Assembly: GCF_900112975.1 (NCBI RefSeq)
Contig: NZ_FONQ01000002.1
Coordinates: 310,001 to 374,000, forward strand
Direction of reading: 5' to 3'
Origin: Flavobacterium xueshanense
GTDB taxonomy: Bacteria > Bacteroidota > Bacteroidia > Flavobacteriales > Flavobacteriaceae
Length of the DNA stretch: 64,000 nt
The notes beneath the pieces are model-generated. The model did not search any database. It saw only the letters and a list, made by a program, of their open reading frames with translations, and was not told the DNA's origin. The translations under genes and the position numbers were made by a program. Positions within the stretch are counted from its first letter, which is position 1. Each line of letters opens with the position of its first letter. Below, piece after piece: positions 62,098 to 64,000 of this stretch.

Positions 62098-64000
62098 ATG
62101 AACAAATTTTACGTTGCATTTTTCTTTATCGTTCATATTGGATGTAGTGTTGCACAAAACAACACAGGATTTTTTGGAAAAGTCGTGGACTCAAAAACCC
62201 AAAATTCATTAGGTTTTGTGGTCGTCAGTATTCAAAATACTACCTTGATGCAACTCACTAAAGACGATGGTAATTTTAGTTTTGATACTGTTCCCGAAGG
62301 AAATATTTTGGTTCTGGTGCACAGTCAGGGATTCAAAGATGGGTTGTATCCGGTCGAAATTACTGAAGGACAAATGTTGGATCTAGGAACCATAACTTTA
62401 GAAGAAGACCAATCCACGGAACAACAAAACAGTATCATAACTCTTATCGAAAGTGATTTTGGTGAGGACAACAGTAGTTCCGAAAGTACTTCCGGTCTCT
62501 TGCAATCCTCCCGGGATGCTTTTTTGCAAGCCGCCGCTTTCAATTGGGGACAAGCCCGTTTTAGAGTTCGCGGATTAGACAGCGAGCATTCCACGATGAT
62601 GATTAATGGCGTTTCCATGAATAAAATTTATGACGGAAGACCGCAATGGGGCGAATGGGGCGGATTGAATGACGCACTCCGCAATCAGGAATTCACGCTC
62701 GGAACAGCACCTTCGGATTATACGTTTGGCGGAATTTTAGGAACGCAGGAAATCAATACGCGGGCTTCTATTTACAGACCCGGTTCCCGAATCTCATTTT
62801 CATCAGCCAACACTAATTACAGTTGGCGCACGATGGCAACGCATGCTTCCGGAATGAATTCTCGTGGCTGGGCTTTTGTTGTGTCAGCAGGAAAGCGCTG
62901 GGCGCAGGAAGGCTATTTTGAAGGAACAATTTATGATGCAAATTCTTTTTTTATAAGTCTGGAAAAAAAGTTAAGCGAGAAGCATTCCTTAAATCTGACG
63001 GCAATGTACACGCCCAATTCCAGAGCCAAAAATTCTCCAAACACTGCTGAAGTTACGCAATTGACGAACGTAAATTACAATTCCTATTGGGGTTTTCAAG
63101 ATGGTATAAAAAGAAATGCCCGCATAAAAACGATTGAAGAACCCACGATAATGCTAAATCATTATTTTAAAATTAATGATAAAATCAATTTGAATTCAAG
63201 TGTAATGTATCAATTTGGGAAAATTGCCAACAGCAACATTGATTATCAAAATGCGAATAGTCCTGATCCTACGTATTACAGAAAAATGCCCAGTTATTAC
63301 AGCTCCCTTTATGCAAAGGATAACGGAGAATTTTCGGGTGAGTTCACGCCGGATTATGAAAATGCGGAGAAAAGTAAAGCGGAGTTTTTAGCCCATTCTC
63401 AAATCGATTGGAAGGCATTGTACCAAGCCAATCAAAATCCAGTTTTGAATTCCAATGGAACTATTTCAGGTTATGAGCCTACAAAAAGCAAGTACGTTTT
63501 GTATGAAGATCAAGTAGTGGATGAAACGGCGGTGGCTACAACAAATTTGAGTGCGCAACTATCAGAAAATATCTTTCTGAATGTTGGAGCGTCTTTCAAA
63601 AAACTAAAATCTCATAACTCACAAAAATTGTTGGACTTGCTTGGCGGTTCTTATTTTGAAGATATTGATGCTTTTTATAGCGGGAATCAATCCCAGTCTG
63701 ATTTGAATAATCCAGATCGACAAGTGGTCGTTGGAGATACGTACGCATACAATTATAATTGTTTTGCCAATACTTTAGAAGCGTTTACGCAATTTAAATT
63801 CACTTACAGTAAAGTGGATTTTTATCTGGCGCAAAATTTTTGCAGAGCAGATTATCAAAGGGAAGGTTTGTACAAAAACGGAATCTATGAAACCAATTCC
63901 TTCGGGAAAAGCGAAAAAATAGCGTTTGAAAACTTTGGCTTCAAAGCCGGATTTAATTTGAAAATTTCCGGCAAACAGTTGGTGACTTTCAATGCGGCAC
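62098..64000 (+). CDS. TonB-dependent receptor with N-terminal CarboxypepD_reg-like domain, 3' end cut
   Basis: The frame stays open from the ATG at 62098 to the window end, 634 codons. The signal peptide (NKFYVAFFFIVHIGCSVAQ) is followed by a carboxypeptidase-regulatory-like domain (GFFGKVVDSKTQNSLGFVVV, then NFSFDTVPEGNILVLV). The plug has RFRVRGLDSEHSTMMINGVS and GTAPSDYTFGGILGTQEINT. Barrel strands then begin. The SusC-like layout suggests uptake of a large substrate, but the wording SESTSGLLQSSRDAFLQAA belongs to the non-SusC group. No SusD is visible. Confidence 0.88.
   Translation, partial: MNKFYVAFFFIVHIGCSVAQNNTGFFGKVVDSKTQNSLGFVVVSIQNTTLMQLTKDDGNFSFDTVPEGNILVLVHSQGFKDGLYPVEITEGQMLDLGTITLEEDQSTEQQNSIITLIESDFGEDNSSSESTSGLLQSSRDAFLQAAAFNWGQARFRVRGLDSEHSTMMINGVSMNKIYDGRPQWGEWGGLNDALRNQEFTLGTAPSDYTFGGILGTQEINTRASIYRPGSRISFSSANTNYSWRTMATHASGMNSRGWAFVVSAGKRWAQEGYFEGTIYDANSFFISLEKKLSEKHSLNLTAMYTPNSRAKNSPNTAEVTQLTNVNYNSYWGFQDGIKRNARIKTIEEPTIMLNHYFKINDKINLNSSVMYQFGKIANSNIDYQNANSPDPTYYRKMPSYYSSLYAKDNGEFSGEFTPDYENAEKSKAEFLAHSQIDWKALYQANQNPVLNSNGTISGYEPTKSKYVLYEDQVVDETAVATTNLSAQLSENIFLNVGASFKKLKSHNSQKLLDLLGGSYFEDIDAFYSGNQSQSDLNNPDRQVVVGDTYAYNYNCFANTLEAFTQFKFTYSKVDFYLAQNFCRADYQREGLYKNGIYETNSFGKSEKIAFENFGFKAGFNLKISGKQLVTFNAA

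Overview
The window looks like chromosomal DNA of a Flavobacterium-like bacterium (Bacteroidota, Flavobacteriaceae). The sequence is AT-rich. Many genes are preceded by the Bacteroidota -7 promoter element TAnnTTTG, and Shine-Dalgarno sites are weak. TTG and GTG starts are frequent. Protein families point the same way: the type IX secretion/gliding lipoprotein PorW/SprE, DUF5687, DUF4254, DUF4292 and DUF2452 proteins, and TonB receptors. The F1Fo-ATPase operon here lacks the beta and epsilon genes. All family assignments come from reading the proteins, not from a search.

Layout. 0-7.2 kb: end of an exopolysaccharide locus (GT4, FkbM methyltransferase, two SDR sugar-nucleotide enzymes, polyprenyl-phosphate sugar transferase, GT2, and a CapK/PaaK-like adenylating enzyme on the other strand). 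7.3-12.8 kb: purD, upp, two small or membrane proteins, DUF4254 and a GT9 heptosyltransferase-like gene flanked by palindromic repeats. 12.8-15.3 kb: a ParDE toxin-antitoxin pair, a GNAT acetyltransferase and a PaaE-type ferredoxin reductase. 15.4-19.6 kb: PadR regulator, two tandem membrane paralogues plus the remnant of a third, and a DUF5687/ABC exporter. 19.9-28.8 kb: sprE/porW, bactofilin, AtpZ-like and AtpI-position genes, then atpBEFHAG with a hairpin terminator between atpE and atpF.

28.8-40.9 kb is the most interesting part. A membrane-anchored TPR-AraC regulator (30448) is followed by a tightly coupled operon: subtilase, lantibiotic-dehydratase-like LanB, and a separate SpaB_C/thiopeptide-type protein. 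This is a RiPP maturation operon with a split LanB, no LanC and no obvious precursor. A near-identical palindrome, CGGAATTCACGGAATTCCG, lies upstream of the regulator, upstream of the subtilase operon, and in front of two minus-strand promoters that share exactly the same geometry (palindrome, 11 bp, TTG, 20 bp, TAGTTTTG). One of these promoters drives a run of tiny membrane proteins, including a 55-residue one. The other drives a lipoprotein/outer-membrane pair. The two promoter-leader regions are diverged copies of one element in direct orientation about 10.5 kb apart. I read this as one regulon built around a peptide-modification system.

41-64 kb: GNAT, Wzx-type flippase, dut, sugar nucleotidyltransferase, TPR protein, DUF4292 lipoprotein, EnvC-like protein; a polysaccharide deacetylase with a companion lipoprotein; a TonB receptor; a cytochrome c/PQQ-type sugar dehydrogenase pair; DUF2452; tRNA-Asn(GTT); rseP; an old-yellow-enzyme homologue; a Gfo/Idh oxidoreductase; an MFS transporter; and a TonB receptor that runs off the right edge. 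Several families of small extragenic palindromes are scattered through the window, one of them with covarying stems.
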